A stretch of 64,000 nucleotides of DNA from Paraburkholderia azotifigens (GTDB lineage: Bacteria; Pseudomonadota; Gammaproteobacteria; Burkholderiales; Burkholderiaceae): contig NZ_VOQS01000005.1 in assembly GCF_007995085.1 (NCBI RefSeq), forward strand, positions 62,001 to 126,000. The letters are read 5' to 3'. How positions within the stretch are numbered: position 1 is the first letter of the stretch; the number at the start of each line of letters is the position of its first letter. This document shows positions 53,676 through 62,889 of the stretch, piece after piece. Both the position numbers and the translations under genes were made by a program. The notes below the pieces were generated by a model, which saw nothing but the letters and a program-made list of their open reading frames with translations, did not search any database and was not told the origin of the DNA.

Positions 53676-55171
53676 ATGAATAAAAAAAGTCGCTACACGC
53701 TGCATTACGGCTCCACCGGTCTGGCGTTTGCGCCCGGCCGCAAGCAACAATGCCGCGCAAGGAGCGCACCACCTTCATCGTTACATTGCCGTTGGTCACG
53801 TCGCCAGACGACGTGTCCCGACTTCGCGCGCGCCTGGAATGCGCCAGGCGGATGTTCAATGTGATGCTGCAGGACGGCCTGCGGATTGTCGAAGCAGTCC
53901 GGGCCGACGGGCGCTGGGCCGCCGCGCTCAAGCTTCCCAAAGGCGCGGCGCGCAACGACGCCTTCAAGGAAGTACGGGAAGCCCACGGCTTCACGGAGTT
54001 TGCCTTTCACTCGCTCGCGGTCGCGCACAAGAATGCGGCAGGCTTTGCTGATCGCATTGGTTCGCACGAAACCCAGACCATTGCCACGCGGGTCTTCAAG
54101 GCACTTGAACAGTACCTGTTCGGCAAACGCGGCCGTCCACGGTTCAAGGGGGCGCGGCGGCCATTGCATAGCCTCGAGGGAAAGAACAACAAGGGCATGC
54201 TGCGCTGGATTGCGAAGACCTCGTCGCTCCAGGTCGAAAGCGGCTGGACCATCAAGGTCAGGATGCCGGATCTGCGCAAGGATGAATGGCTTGCCGCTGC
54301 GCTCCAGTTCAAGACCAAATACTGCCGGGTCGTGTGAAAGATTCTCCACGGCAGGCTGCGCTTCTTCGTTCAGCTCGTTCAGGACGGGAAGACGCCGATC
54401 AAGGCCCGTGTGCTGCACCGGCTCGCGCCCGAGGGTTCAGTCGGCGGCATCGACATCGGTCCACGCGTGGGTGACGGGCGATGAGGCAGGTCTGCAGCGT
54501 TTTGCACCCGAGGTCGATCGTCCGCATGACGAGATCCGCCGCCTGCAGCGGCACATCGACCGGCAACGCCGCGCCAACAATCCCGGCAACTATCACCCGG
54601 ACGGCCGCGCGAAAAAGGGCTGCCGTAACTGGGTGCGCTCACTTCGACAGCTGCGGGCCGAGCGACAACTGGCGGAGATGCATCGTTATGAGGCGGACGT
54701 GCGCAGGCAGGCGCACGGGCGCGACACCAACTTCCTGCTCAGCAAGGCCCGGGTATGGCGCGATGATGGCGTCTCGCTCAAAGCCTTGCAAAAACGCTAC
54801 GGACGCAGTGTCAGCGTCCGCGCGTCGAGCTGACCCGCAAGGCCGAACGAGCCGGTGGGCAGCGTCAGATCATTGATGTGCGCCAGTTGAAGACCAGCCA
54901 GTACGACCATTCAACTGACACGTTTAAAAAGAAGTCGCTGAGCCAGCGGCAGCACGTGTTCGGTGATGGTAGGGGGCGTGTGCAGCGCGACCTCTACAGC
55001 GCGTTTCTGGCGAGAAACTCCGAAGGGAACACACACCAGCCGCCAGTGCTTGAAAAAGCCTGGGCTGCGCTTGAATCCTACCTGCAGCGGGCAGGCTGGT
55101 GTGTCATTAAATCGCAAACAGCTGGCAGTGCCAGCCTACAGTCCGACTTCGCGGGCTGTCAGAGCGGTTAG
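53676..55171 (+). pseudogene. Decayed TnpB-like (IS605 OrfB) transposase
   Basis: N-terminal blocks: MNKKSRYTLHYGSTGLAFAP at 53676, a frameshift, then MPRKERTTFIVTLPLVTSPD at 53750, followed by LFGKRGRPRFKGARRPLHSLEG. A TGA stop at 54335-54337 interrupts before KILHGRLRFFVQLVQDGKTP and GSVGGIDIGPR, the RuvC-I region (GIDxG). After another shift come AGLQRFAPEVDRPHDEIRRL and LSKARVWRDDGVSLKALQKR. A further frame continues KAERAGGQRQIIDVRQLKTS to QYDHSTDTFKKKSLSQRQHV near 54950. At least three disruptions, so it is inactive. The C-terminus differs from classical TnpB: no CxxC zinc ribbon is seen. Confidence 0.75.
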
Positions 55172-55310
55172 CCTGAAGGCTTGTTGAGGTGCAACAGCAG
55201 CCAGTGCTGCTGCCGGTCTGAGCAACGCGGTTCTTCAGGGACCAATGCGTTGTGCCCCGGTGCACCCACCATGAACCCTCCCCGTTCACGGGGAGGAGGA
55301 TTCAGTACGA
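55172..55310 (+). other. Structured right end of the TnpB-like element (possible guide-RNA region)
   Basis: Downstream of the transposase relic lie a CAGCAG...CTGCTG hairpin (about 55193-55212) and a strong hairpin CCTCCCCG / CGGGGAGG with loop TTCA (55277-55296). In TnpB systems the right-end transcript forms the omega RNA, so this is a candidate. The rest up to 55394 has no gene. Confidence 0.4.
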
Positions 55311-55394
55311 GCCTGTGCGCACGACCGCGACCGGGGAACAGGCGTCGACCTGAACTGGGCGAAGGACGCCATTCGGCTTGCGCACGCGCGAGGG

Positions 55395-55961
55395 CTAGCT
55401 CGGGATGCGTCCATCCACATCAAAGATATCGAAGACTTCGACGATTGTCTGCTTTCCCGTCGAACGAAGTCCCGTACCCCGCTGTTCTGAGCGGGCGTGT
55501 GCATCGGCTACGCGTGACGCTCGCAGCAGTGCTTCACTCGTGGCATTGGAGTATGAGTATTCCGAGATTGCAATTTCGTCTGCAAACATCCAGATGATTG
55601 CCAGACGTTTGTATTGCAGTGGATCAACGCCCACAACGGCTGCTTCCGCCAGCGCCACCGCACCGTCTGCCAGCATCAGGCAAGCCCGCTGCTTACGATC
55701 TGGAGTGACGCGCACTTCGCTGAAAATGCGCTTGAATCCGATGTCGACGTCGTTGCGTGAAGTTTGAGGTACAGCAATGAAGGCGCAGCGTTCTTCCGTC
55801 CGCTCGCGCACAATGAATATGCTTGTCATCGGAACCACATACGCGCTCGATGAACTGCCTCGCTCCTCCATATGAGCCTGAATGGCGGCGAGCAAATCAA
55901 CGTCGAGATTGTCGAGCAGGGTCCCGACGTCGGTCGATGGGATATGCATTCTCGAGGTCAT
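55395..55961 (-). CDS. Unknown protein
   Basis: A 188-residue frame MTSRMHIPSTDVGTLLDNLD, with VPMTSIFIVRERTEERCAFI, a helix block LMLADGAVALAEAAVVGVDP and AIIWMFADEIAISEYSYSNA. The alternation and composition look like a real soluble alpha/beta protein. No family recognised. There is no clear ribosome binding site, and a second open frame upstream (up to 56082, with MRQQSSATQDVALSIALRHD) suggests the start might have been shifted by a frameshift. It lies between the TnpB-like relic and the Dam gene. Confidence 0.5.
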   Translation of the reverse strand: MTSRMHIPSTDVGTLLDNLDVDLLAAIQAHMEERGSSSSAYVVPMTSIFIVRERTEERCAFIAVPQTSRNDVDIGFKRIFSEVRVTPDRKQRACLMLADGAVALAEAAVVGVDPLQYKRLAIIWMFADEIAISEYSYSNATSEALLRASRVADAHARSEQRGTGLRSTGKQTIVEVFDIFDVDGRIPS

Positions 55962-56220
55962 CGTGACGAAGGGCGATAGAGAGTGCGACGTCTTGTGTGG
56001 CGCTCGATTGTTGTCTCATGAACCGACAATTCGTTGAGCAGCAAAAGGATACACGCGACCACGAAAAATACAAAGAAATCAATAAATTAGGCTAATTATT
56101 TAGTTCGCGCGCATCCGTGCTCAGCCGGATGTGGCTGGACGATGATTGCCGGGATTTCGCGCAAGACAGATGGCTGTACGAGTGGGAGGGAGGGGCTAAA
56201 ACGGCGAGGCTATAAGCTGG

Positions 56221-57156
56221 ATGCACAAACATCCAGAAAGCCCGAAAGCGCCCATCCCGGTCCCTAAGCCGCCCTTGAAATGGACGGGAGGCAAGGCCCG
56301 CATAATTAACGAGATTGTCGGAAGACTTCCAGTCGGCCGCCGGCTCATTGAACCGTTCGTCGGCGGCGCGTCAGTGTTCCTCGCCTCAAGTTACGACCGG
56401 TATCTGCTTGGGGACGCCAATCAACACCTTATCGACCTATACCGGTCGGTAGTCCATCGATTCGATGATCTACTCGCGTTGACATCGTCATACTTCATTG
56501 AAGACTACCGAAGCAAGGAACGCTATTTGGAGGTGCGCAGCGCGTTCAATCGGTCGCAAGACCCGCTCGAGCGTTCCGCGCAATTTCTGTATTTGAACCG
56601 CTTCGGTTTCAACGGATTGTGCCGGTATAACCAGTCCGGCGAGTACAACGTGCCTTACGGCAAGCCAGCCCGCGTTCCGCGTCTGCCTGTCGAGCGTTTG
56701 GTGGCATTTCGTGAGAAAGCGGCGCGTGCAACGTTCGTCGCCGCTGATTTCATAACCGTTATGCGGCAGGCCGTACCCGGCGACGTGGTGTACTGCGACC
56801 CGCCTTATCTGGACAGGGATTCGGCGGGGAGGAGTTTTACCGGATATGGTGCCTCTGGGTTCGGCTTTGACAGGCATCGGGAGCTTGCCTCGATGGCGCG
56901 GACGCTGGCGGCTCAAGGGGTGCCGGTGTTGATATCGAATCACGATTGCGAAGCGGCAAGGTCACTGTACGAAGGCGCCCAGTTGTTTCAGTTCGAGGCT
57001 CGGCGTTCGATAAGCGCCGACGCTACTCGACGAGCTACTGCAACTGAACTAGTGGCGTTCTTTTCTCCGCGCCACGAGCAGGATGAAAGGCCGATCCCGT
57101 CCTCCTTCACTGGATTGCAATCTAATCTCTTCGAGGAATCCGTTGTTGTAGGATAA
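56221..57156 (+). CDS. DNA adenine methyltransferase, Dam/D12 class
   Basis: A 311-residue N6-adenine methyltransferase of the alpha (D12) class. The order is FxGG motif first (PPLKWTGGKARIINEIVGRL, then RLIEPFVGGASVFL, which binds S-adenosylmethionine), a target-recognition region (about 80-165; RFGFNGLCRYNQSGEYNVPY), then the catalytic VYCDPPYLDRD. Dam-like proteins recognise GATC; the target here cannot be read with certainty. No restriction endonuclease or MutH-like gene is next to it, so it is an orphan, as common on phages and integrative elements. The ATG at 56221 is kept as start; a Met-His-Lys-His opening is unusual, but no other start fits. Confidence 0.92.
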   Translation: MHKHPESPKAPIPVPKPPLKWTGGKARIINEIVGRLPVGRRLIEPFVGGASVFLASSYDRYLLGDANQHLIDLYRSVVHRFDDLLALTSSYFIEDYRSKERYLEVRSAFNRSQDPLERSAQFLYLNRFGFNGLCRYNQSGEYNVPYGKPARVPRLPVERLVAFREKAARATFVAADFITVMRQAVPGDVVYCDPPYLDRDSAGRSFTGYGASGFGFDRHRELASMARTLAAQGVPVLISNHDCEAARSLYEGAQLFQFEARRSISADATRRATATELVAFFSPRHEQDERPIPSSFTGLQSNLFEESVVVG

Positions 57157-57265
57157 GCGAGCTTAAACATCGCATATACACGCCAACCAATGATAACAAG
57201 ACAGAGATTTGTTCCACTTTGGATCCTGCCGATGGGATGGCGCAAGTTCGACTCGACCGTTTGTA

Positions 57266-57747
57266 CTAAAGTGCGCAAATCTGCTCACGCAGTCTGCTTT
57301 CGCAGGGCAAACGGTCGCCCCTGCTAAAGGGAGCGGCTCGGACGCCACCACGATGGGTACCTTTCGCACTCCGGGATGGCTTGCCCCCCGGCCGGCGAGC
57401 CATCGCTCGCGCACCACACCTCTGTACGCTGCATGAACGCCGCGCCAGGCGGCAACACGTGTCGATCTGGCGCTGCTGGTTACGTATTGCCCTGAGCAGA
57501 TCCTTGCGTTCCGTCTTCAGCAGCTCGCGCGTGCCATCGAGCAGCCCCTGCAGGTCGATGGCTAACGGGCGGAGATGCCGTGCTCCCGGCAGAACGCCGT
57601 CTTGTGCGACTTCGCCTTGCCGCCTTGGGCCGCAATCCGCGCGTACAGCTTGCGCTTCATCGTGCCGTAAAGCGCCGCCATCACATCGAGTGTGCGCGCA
57701 TCGTGCGATGGCAGGTTCAGGCGGGTCTGGGTCGTCGACTGCATCAA
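57266..57747 (-). pseudogene. IS607-associated tnpB-like gene remnant
   Basis: Frames read MMQSTTQTRLNLPSHDARTL, then LDVMAALYGTMKRKLYARI and GGKAKSHKTAFCREHGISAR, the N-terminus of a TnpB-like protein. A shift then gives DLQGLLDGTRELLKTERKDL and RAIRNQQRQID. The last about 190 bp match 46093-46290. It overlaps the tnpA remnant by 4 bp, as in real IS607 operons. The body of the nuclease is missing, so it is inactive, but it gives the best reference for the fragments at 32.9 and 46.1 kb. Confidence 0.7.
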
Positions 57748-58337
57748 GCTGCCAACGCACGCAGGTTCTTGCGGCTACGCGCACCGTACAGCCGTGAGGA
57801 AAAGACGGTCAGGATTTCGACCAGATTCTCTGTGAGCTGCTGTTCGCGGCTGGCGTCTGGGACGGCATCAAGGACAATGATTTCGACGCGAAAGAATTCG
57901 CAAACGCGAAATAGCAGCTCACTGCCAAAGCGCAGCAGGCGGTCTTTCGTGACCAGCACGAGACGGGCGACGCGTCCCCGAAGGATTTCCTGCAGCAATC
58001 GCTGCAGCCCCTTCTTACGGTAATTCAGACCACTGCCCAGGTCGGAAATGACTTCGATATCTGCGAAGCCAGCCTCGACACAGTGCTTCTGCAGCCGCGA
58101 GGCCTGTGTCTTTGGCTACCCCCTGATCGTGCGATGAAACCCGGGCGTAGCAGATCGTCTTGCCTGTCACAACAGGCCCCATACCAATGGGCGCGCGCAC
58201 TGCGGCATGCTGGTAGCGGCGATGTCCACCGATAGTCCGGCAGGAAGGCACCAATAGCCCTGCCGATGCCAGCGCCGCAGCGTTGCAACGGCAACACCCA
58301 GTTTAGCCACCGCCTTGCCAATTGATAAGAGTCGCAT
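57744..58337 (-). pseudogene. IS607-type tnpA (serine recombinase), frameshifted
   Basis: Starting at ATG 58337: MRLLSIGKAVAKLGVAVATL, RRWHRQG (MerR-like HTH). After a shift come LVPSCRTIGGHRRYQHAAVR and TICYARVSSHDQG, with the catalytic serine in the RVS motif. A further shift is followed by GLQRLLQEILRGRVARLVLV, TKDRLLRFGSELLFRVCEFF and EQQLTENLVEILTVFSSRLY. At least two frameshifts, so inactive, though all domains are present. It is the most complete of the three IS607-type copies here. Upstream, to about 58432, lies the conserved left end shared with 6000-6040. Confidence 0.85.
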
Positions 58338-58532
58338 CCGATATCGCCGAAAATATACCGGTGTAGAACCCGTTTTTAAAACGCAGTGATCAGGTTTGTG
58401 CGGACTCAACGGTTACTGCTGCAAACCTGTTACACGAGAAAGCCATCGAGGGTTGCATTGACCGGTACAGGTGCGATAGGGTGTGCGCATCGCCCCTTGT
58501 TAAGGGCATGCTATTCAAATGGAGAGTCTCGC

Positions 58533-58811
58533 ATGAATAAGCAGGAACTCGTCGATGCAGTTGCTGCCGCCACCGGCGACACCAAGTCCAGTGTAGGCGA
58601 AGCGATCGACGCCATCCTTGACGTCGTTACGACGACGTTAGCGCGAGGGGATACGGTTCAGCTGATTGGCTTTGGGTCTTTTTCGACAGGAGCTCGGGCA
58701 GAGCGTGCAGGTCGCAACCCGTCGACAGGGGAGACCATCACGATTCCGGCTGCGAAGACTGTTAAGTTCACCGCTGGCAAATCGTTCAAGGATCTCGTAA
58801 ACGGCGCATGA
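58533..58811 (+). CDS. HU-family nucleoid protein
   Basis: A 92-residue histone-like DNA-bending protein: [40 protein letters not shown] and [20 protein letters not shown]. The flexible arm [20 protein letters not shown] has the family signature with the intercalating Pro, and the end is [15 protein letters not shown]. Full length. AATGGAGAG serves as ribosome binding site. The gene follows directly on the left end of the IS607-type relic, so its promoter region may have been replaced. Its sequence departs somewhat from chromosomal HupB, fitting an accessory HU. Confidence 0.93.
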   Translation: MNKQELVDAVAAATGDTKSSVGEAIDAILDVVTTTLARGDTVQLIGFGSFSTGARAERAGRNPSTGETITIPAAKTVKFTAGKSFKDLVNGA

Positions 58812-59106
58812 CAAGGATTGCTGATATCGTCGAATGATTACGACGCTGGTCGCGAACCATCGATTTGATTTGGCGATCTCAATAGCCGTCAGAAATGTGC
58901 TCGGTATGCGCCTGGTCTTTGCCGCGACACCGAAGGTAAAAATCGAGGCGTAACAGCGCATCTCGACGATCACATGGTGGCCTGCTAGCGGCGGAATCAG
59001 AATTTAATTCTTTTGCGAATAATTCCTTCGTCGTCGTCGCTCCTCATCTGCATGCTGGAGCGCCGGCTGGCGACGTCGGCGCTGCCAAAAGCTCTTTTAC
59101 GCTAAC

Positions 59107-59328
59107 TTAGACGCGACGCCAATGGTCTGGCTTGTTCTTGTCGTTAAGGTGCCGCACTCGGGCGACATGAAGGGGCTTGTCTGGGTGGTTTGATTTCGCC
59201 CAGGCTATCGCCGCTGCCTGGGTCCTCGTTGTATGCAATGGGGCGCCGCTATGCGCCGACTCCACTGTAAATATCCCAGTTCCCTTCTCATTGATGAAAA
59301 GACTATTGTTCGCCACGATTTTCTCCAT
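59107..59328 (-). CDS. Small DUF2188-like protein
   Basis: A 73-residue protein MEKIVANNSLFINEKGTGIF, TVESAHSGAPLHTTRTQAAA, IAWAKSNHPDKPLHVARVRH, ending KNKPDHWRRV. The pattern (a short strand, a TxxAAAIAWAK helix, a HVARVR strand, then a terminal DHWRR) recalls DUF2188 proteins. GAGAG precedes the ATG. Function unknown. Upstream, 58812-59106 contains no gene. Confidence 0.6.
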   Translation of the reverse strand: MEKIVANNSLFINEKGTGIFTVESAHSGAPLHTTRTQAAAIAWAKSNHPDKPLHVARVRHLNDKNKPDHWRRV

Positions 59329-59652
59329 GCTCTCTCAGATTTAAATTACTTTCGGTTGCCAAACGGCCGTTGGCGTGACGATGTTATCCGAAATCTTGTA
59401 GATATGCCGAATTCCGAGAAGCGGCCTGGGACCCAAGAGAATTCAAAGGAAGCGGTACGGGATCGCCATTTGTCATGATAGGACACGATAAGTCCTGAAT
59501 TGGGGGTGAGTGGGTCAAAACAGGTCAATCCGGGGGAGCCATCGTATGCGCCAGCGGAGTTATCAATTAGCCGAAATTGTTTTCAATATATATATTGTTG
59601 AAAATCCTTCGCTATTACCCGACACTCTGGGCTTTCCATCCGTCAATCATCG
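59329..59652. other. Divergent promoter region
   Basis: Between the DUF2188-like gene and the XRE gene. An AT-rich stretch (TTTTCAATATATATATTGTTGAAAA, 25 bp listed here as arms TTTTCAA and TTGAAAA) sits at about 59580-59605 and could be the operator of the XRE regulator. Confidence 0.4.
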
Positions 59653-59967
59653 ATGGTCCACCGCCCACCCATTGGGAGGGTAATCCGTGAGGCGCGTCTT
59701 GCCTTGGGTTACACGCAGGCTAAGCTGGCTTCCCTCTGTGACATCACACCCCAGTATCTATCCCTGCTCGAGCTGGGAGAGGTGAATGTGTCGTTTGACA
59801 CACTTTTATCAATCAGCGCTGCGTTGGACCAACCGCTGTCTTCAATGATTGAAAAAGCGGAGACGTTGCACGCAGGATCACAAGTCAGTGAGTCCACGGC
59901 CAAGTCACACGAGAGAACGCGATCCAAGACTGCGCGGGCGGTAATTAAGCGAGCAAAAAAGCTGTGA
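59653..59967 (+). CDS. XRE-family helix-turn-helix regulator
   Basis: A 104-residue regulator with a lambda-repressor-like HTH (about 8-64): IGRVIREARLALGYTQAKLA, SLCDITPQYLSLLELGEVNV and SFDTLLSISAALDQPLSSMI. A basic C-terminal tail (HERTRSKTARAVIKRAKKL) follows. It may repress its own promoter through the AT-rich dyad about 50 bp upstream. No toxin or phage gene is adjacent. Start MVHRPPIG at ATG 59653, no strong ribosome binding site. Confidence 0.85.
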   Translation: MVHRPPIGRVIREARLALGYTQAKLASLCDITPQYLSLLELGEVNVSFDTLLSISAALDQPLSSMIEKAETLHAGSQVSESTAKSHERTRSKTARAVIKRAKKL

Positions 59968-60150
59968 GGCCGCGGATCGCCGGAAGCAGGTTCAAAGGCG
60001 ACGCCGTCTCTGATGGCGTTAAACGCTATTGATCGTAAATTATCTTAGTTTGCAACTATTGAATTCGCCCTGATGCGTTCGGCGATGCTAGGCCTCTGTG
60101 CACAGTAGCCAGCTCCCGGGGCTCGCACAAGGAGATTCTTCGCCGGTCAC

Positions 60151-61106
60151 CTACTTCAAAGTCCGCCTGTCAAATGCCGTCGTCAAAGGCTGCTCCAGAT
60201 CGTGGCGTACTACTTTGAGAGGGACTTGACCAGCCGCCATCGCTCATTCGATGAGAAGGTTGTCGCCGTGCTCCGCGACCAGTTGCTGGAGCCGGGAAAA
60301 TTCTCCGCACCAGATGGTCTCGACGTCCTTATCCTGGCTCGTCTCACGCTCGTTCGTGAGCGCGACAGCACGCACTTGGAGCCGGCTCGACTCGGCTTGA
60401 CCACCAACCTCTACGCCGTACCCGGGCAACGACGGTTTGCGGACCACGACGCGTCCGTCATTTGCCCACACGGTGCTCACACCTTCGTGCACTTCATATC
60501 CAAGCCGGGCGAGGCCTTGAAGGATGACGTCGCGCCTCGACTGCGCCGCTTTCCGTTGCGGTTCTCGATCGAGGAACGATTGGCACGTCTCGGCAAGCGC
60601 GGTAATTACCTCGACAGCCGTTGCACCATCGCAGGCAGCGACCTGACTGTGGAGCGATGCGGCTTCGTCAGGTTGAAACTGCCGCAGTTCCGTCGCCAAG
60701 TTCGTCAGGCGGTCCGATGCGGCGCGTTGCGCCTTCGCCAGAGAGATGCCGTTCGATAGCTCAAGGATAGGCCTCGGCAAGTACCAACAGTTCAAGAAGA
60801 AACGCGCGGCGTCCGATATGCGGATTCAGGATGCCAACCGAGAGCTGTGCCAGGTCGTAATCAGCGAGATTACTCCGCGCAATGAATTCGTATTGCAATA
60901 GCTGGGGACAACCTGCGCATATTTCGACGGATTCTTTGGGTGGCGGCGTGCAATTCACATGCGCGCGCGACAATAATTCTCGAAATGACGAATAAAGAGC
61001 GAGGTGCGCGTAATCCTTTTGGCGCGGTTCTGCTTCTAACAATCGTTTGCTAAACGTTTGCCGTGGGCGCTTGAGGCGAACTATCTGCTCCATGAGATAC
61101 GACATT
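60151..61106 (-). pseudogene. Decayed gene of an unknown accessory-element protein
   Basis: From ATG 61106: MSYLMEQIVRLKRPRQTFSK, then YAHLALYSSFRELLSRAHVN and RRAFLLELLVLAEAYP. A frameshift near 60765 leads to ELSNGISLAKAQRAASDRLT and the C-terminal part VVVRKPSLPGYGVEVGGQAE, KDVETIWCGEFSRLQQLVAE. An in-frame TGA at 60244-60246 interrupts LLIE before AMAAGQVPLKVVRHDLEQPL, ending at 60151. The ...DKD.ETIWC..FSRLQ... tail is one I have seen in plasmid-borne unknowns of this family. Two lesions make it a pseudogene. Plus-strand frames over it are shadows. Confidence 0.6.
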
Positions 61107-61224
61107 CGATGTGTTGTGCGCTGACAGCCCTGCGAGAGGCAGGCGTTAGCGCCATGAACAACTAAAGATGCGCTCGTTCTCTCCGTAAACAGCAGGGAGA
61201 CTGAAAAGAATCTTTGAGGATGGG

Positions 61225-61725
61225 GTGGCTGTGACGGGACGGAACACGAAGAGGCCGCTGAACGAATGCGCGAGTTGCGGAAAAACATGGTACCCACGCG
61301 GTAGTGACGTCTCCAGTCGATGCCCGAAATGTGGGAGCAGCAAGACTCGCGTTGCAGGCCTAGGTATCGTCGGTACGTTGGGTACGCTGTTGCTCATGAT
61401 GACGCTACGGGGCCACCAAGGAAATCATGATGCTGCTCCCGTGACCATTCCATCCGCGAGTCAGGTGCAATCGGGCGGCGAACGTTCGGATGCGCAATTG
61501 GCAAGTTCGCCGACGACTTTTCTAGATCAAGCGTCAACGCCGCAAATTATCGACACGAGAGCAGGTGCAACGTCGAAACAAGGCCTTGATACCGCCAGCT
61601 CCACATACATCGATTCGGAGGGTCCCTCCTCGCAGGAAGCCCGGAGCCCGGCGACGGCGAGCTTTAGCACTTCAGCGTTATCATCAGCGGTTGGGACGAG
61701 CAACGTATCGTTCTCGCATCACTAA
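61225..61725 (+). CDS. Zinc-ribbon single-pass membrane protein
   Basis: A 166-residue protein. A four-cysteine zinc ribbon opens it (CASCGKTWYPRG then RCPKCGSSKT; about 15-40), followed by one transmembrane helix (GIVGTLGTLLLMMTLRG) and a long Ser/Thr/Ala-rich, probably extracytoplasmic tail without domains. The GTG at 61225 has TTGAGGA upstream and begins MAVTGRNTKRPLNECASC. It is a close relative of the next gene over the first 40 residues and of the truncated copy at 5555-5676. Zinc ribbons at the cytoplasmic face of membrane proteins may mediate contacts; function unknown. Confidence 0.75.
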   Translation: MAVTGRNTKRPLNECASCGKTWYPRGSDVSSRCPKCGSSKTRVAGLGIVGTLGTLLLMMTLRGHQGNHDAAPVTIPSASQVQSGGERSDAQLASSPTTFLDQASTPQIIDTRAGATSKQGLDTASSTYIDSEGPSSQEARSPATASFSTSALSSAVGTSNVSFSHH

Positions 61726-61756
61726 TACAAAGACCTGAGAGACCAGCTATCGCATC

Positions 61757-62497
61757 ATGAGTCTGCGCCCGCAAAACGAATGTAACAACTGTTCATACAC
61801 CTGGTTTCCGCGAGGTAAGTCCGTTTCGCTCCGATGCCCCCAATGCGGTGGGCGCGACGTGGATGTCGTGCGGCCGCCGGAGCGCTCATCTTCCGGATGC
61901 GCGCCAGTAATGTTGGTGGCGATCGCAATTGTGATTGCTATAGGTTGGGCCGCCTCAAAGTCGGGGAGTGGTTCGTCTTCAACGACTTCGTCTGCGCAAC
62001 CCGTGGCGGCAGCCCCGGTAGACACGAGCGATGCGATTGCACAACAGACTGCGTCCGATGCCAGCACGGTCGCAAACGCGCAGGCACCGGTGCCCGCTGA
62101 AGCAACTTCCGATGCCGCCGTCGCAAACACGCCTTTGGTACAACCCGACGAAGCTGCAAGTACGGCGGCAGCCGTATCTGGTACGACAAGGCCCACGTAC
62201 ACCACAAGCTTCGATTGTACAAAAGCGACTCATGAGGATGAGGTAGCCATCTGTGGAGACCCTGGCCTTGCAGCTATGGATGTGGAGCTTGGGGAACTGT
62301 ATCAATCTGCGATGAAGACTATTTCGGATCCGGTGGCACTTTCAAGTTCTGAGGCCGGTTGGGTCATTGCGCGGCAAATGTGTGATAGTGATTTAACCTG
62401 TCTTCGCCGAGCGTACGGGGAGCGGATTGGACAGTTCAAGGGATCACTCGGCTCACCGCCGTTGCTTCCGAACCAGCCGTCAATCGAAAAGCCATAA
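61757..62497 (+). CDS. Zinc-ribbon membrane protein with LprI-like C-terminal domain
   Basis: A 246-residue protein with three parts. A zinc ribbon at 1-40 (NECNNCSYTWFPRG, then RCPQCGGRDV), one transmembrane helix at about 50-70 (CAPVMLVAIAIVIAIGWAAS), an Ala/Thr/Ser-rich linker, and a C-terminal domain (about 150-235) of the DUF1311/LprI type: SFDCTKATHEDEVAICGDPG, LAAMDVELGELYQSAMKTI and WVIARQMCDSDLTCLRRAYG with paired cysteines. LprI domains bind or inhibit lysozyme in known cases; the topology predicts it outside the cytoplasm. It begins 31 bp after the previous gene; the two may form one transcript. Confidence 0.8.
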   Translation: MSLRPQNECNNCSYTWFPRGKSVSLRCPQCGGRDVDVVRPPERSSSGCAPVMLVAIAIVIAIGWAASKSGSGSSSTTSSAQPVAAAPVDTSDAIAQQTASDASTVANAQAPVPAEATSDAAVANTPLVQPDEAASTAAAVSGTTRPTYTTSFDCTKATHEDEVAICGDPGLAAMDVELGELYQSAMKTISDPVALSSSEAGWVIARQMCDSDLTCLRRAYGERIGQFKGSLGSPPLLPNQPSIEKP

Positions 62498-62889
62498 ACT
62501 CCGTTGCCTGCGGGGCGGTACGGCGGCTAAGGCGGACAACAACAAACGTATGCTTTCAGGTGTTCTGACATAACGAAGGTCTCGTCAGGGCACGTCATAG
62601 ATATCAACGGCGTACGGCTAAAGCAAGACCGTTGAGCTGAGTTTTTCGCGAGATCGGTGGCACAGGTTTGTTGACAACGCATTCGTTACACGGTAACGAA
62701 TGCGACGCCCGAAGACATTTACTTCGCGGAAGTGACACGATAGGACAAGACTCTCCCGGGTTCTGAGCCGTTCAGGGTTAAAAACATTTTGGGGAAAAGA
62801 GCAAATTTCGGTCCAAAAAGATTCACTCGTCGTATACACTTTCTCGGCGAGCGATTAGCACAGAATCAATCAAGAAGAGAGAGACCAGC
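62498..62889. other. Intergenic region with a perfect palindrome
   Basis: No gene recognised. It carries the palindrome listed next and the promoter of the gene at 62890. Confidence 0.4.
62671..62703. promoter_or_regulatory. TTGACA box followed by a perfect 11-bp inverted repeat
   Basis: Arms GCATTCGTTAC (62679-62689) and GTAACGAATGC (62693-62703) are perfectly complementary with the 3-bp centre ACG. A TTGACA hexamer (62671-62676) abuts the repeat, so a protein bound here would block that promoter. A shorter relative is at 2836-2850. Confidence 0.5.

Noticed and set aside
60202..60759. A 185-codon plus-strand frame
   Set aside because: The minus strand shows the better protein-like sequence with matching continuation across lesions; the plus frame is a shadow.
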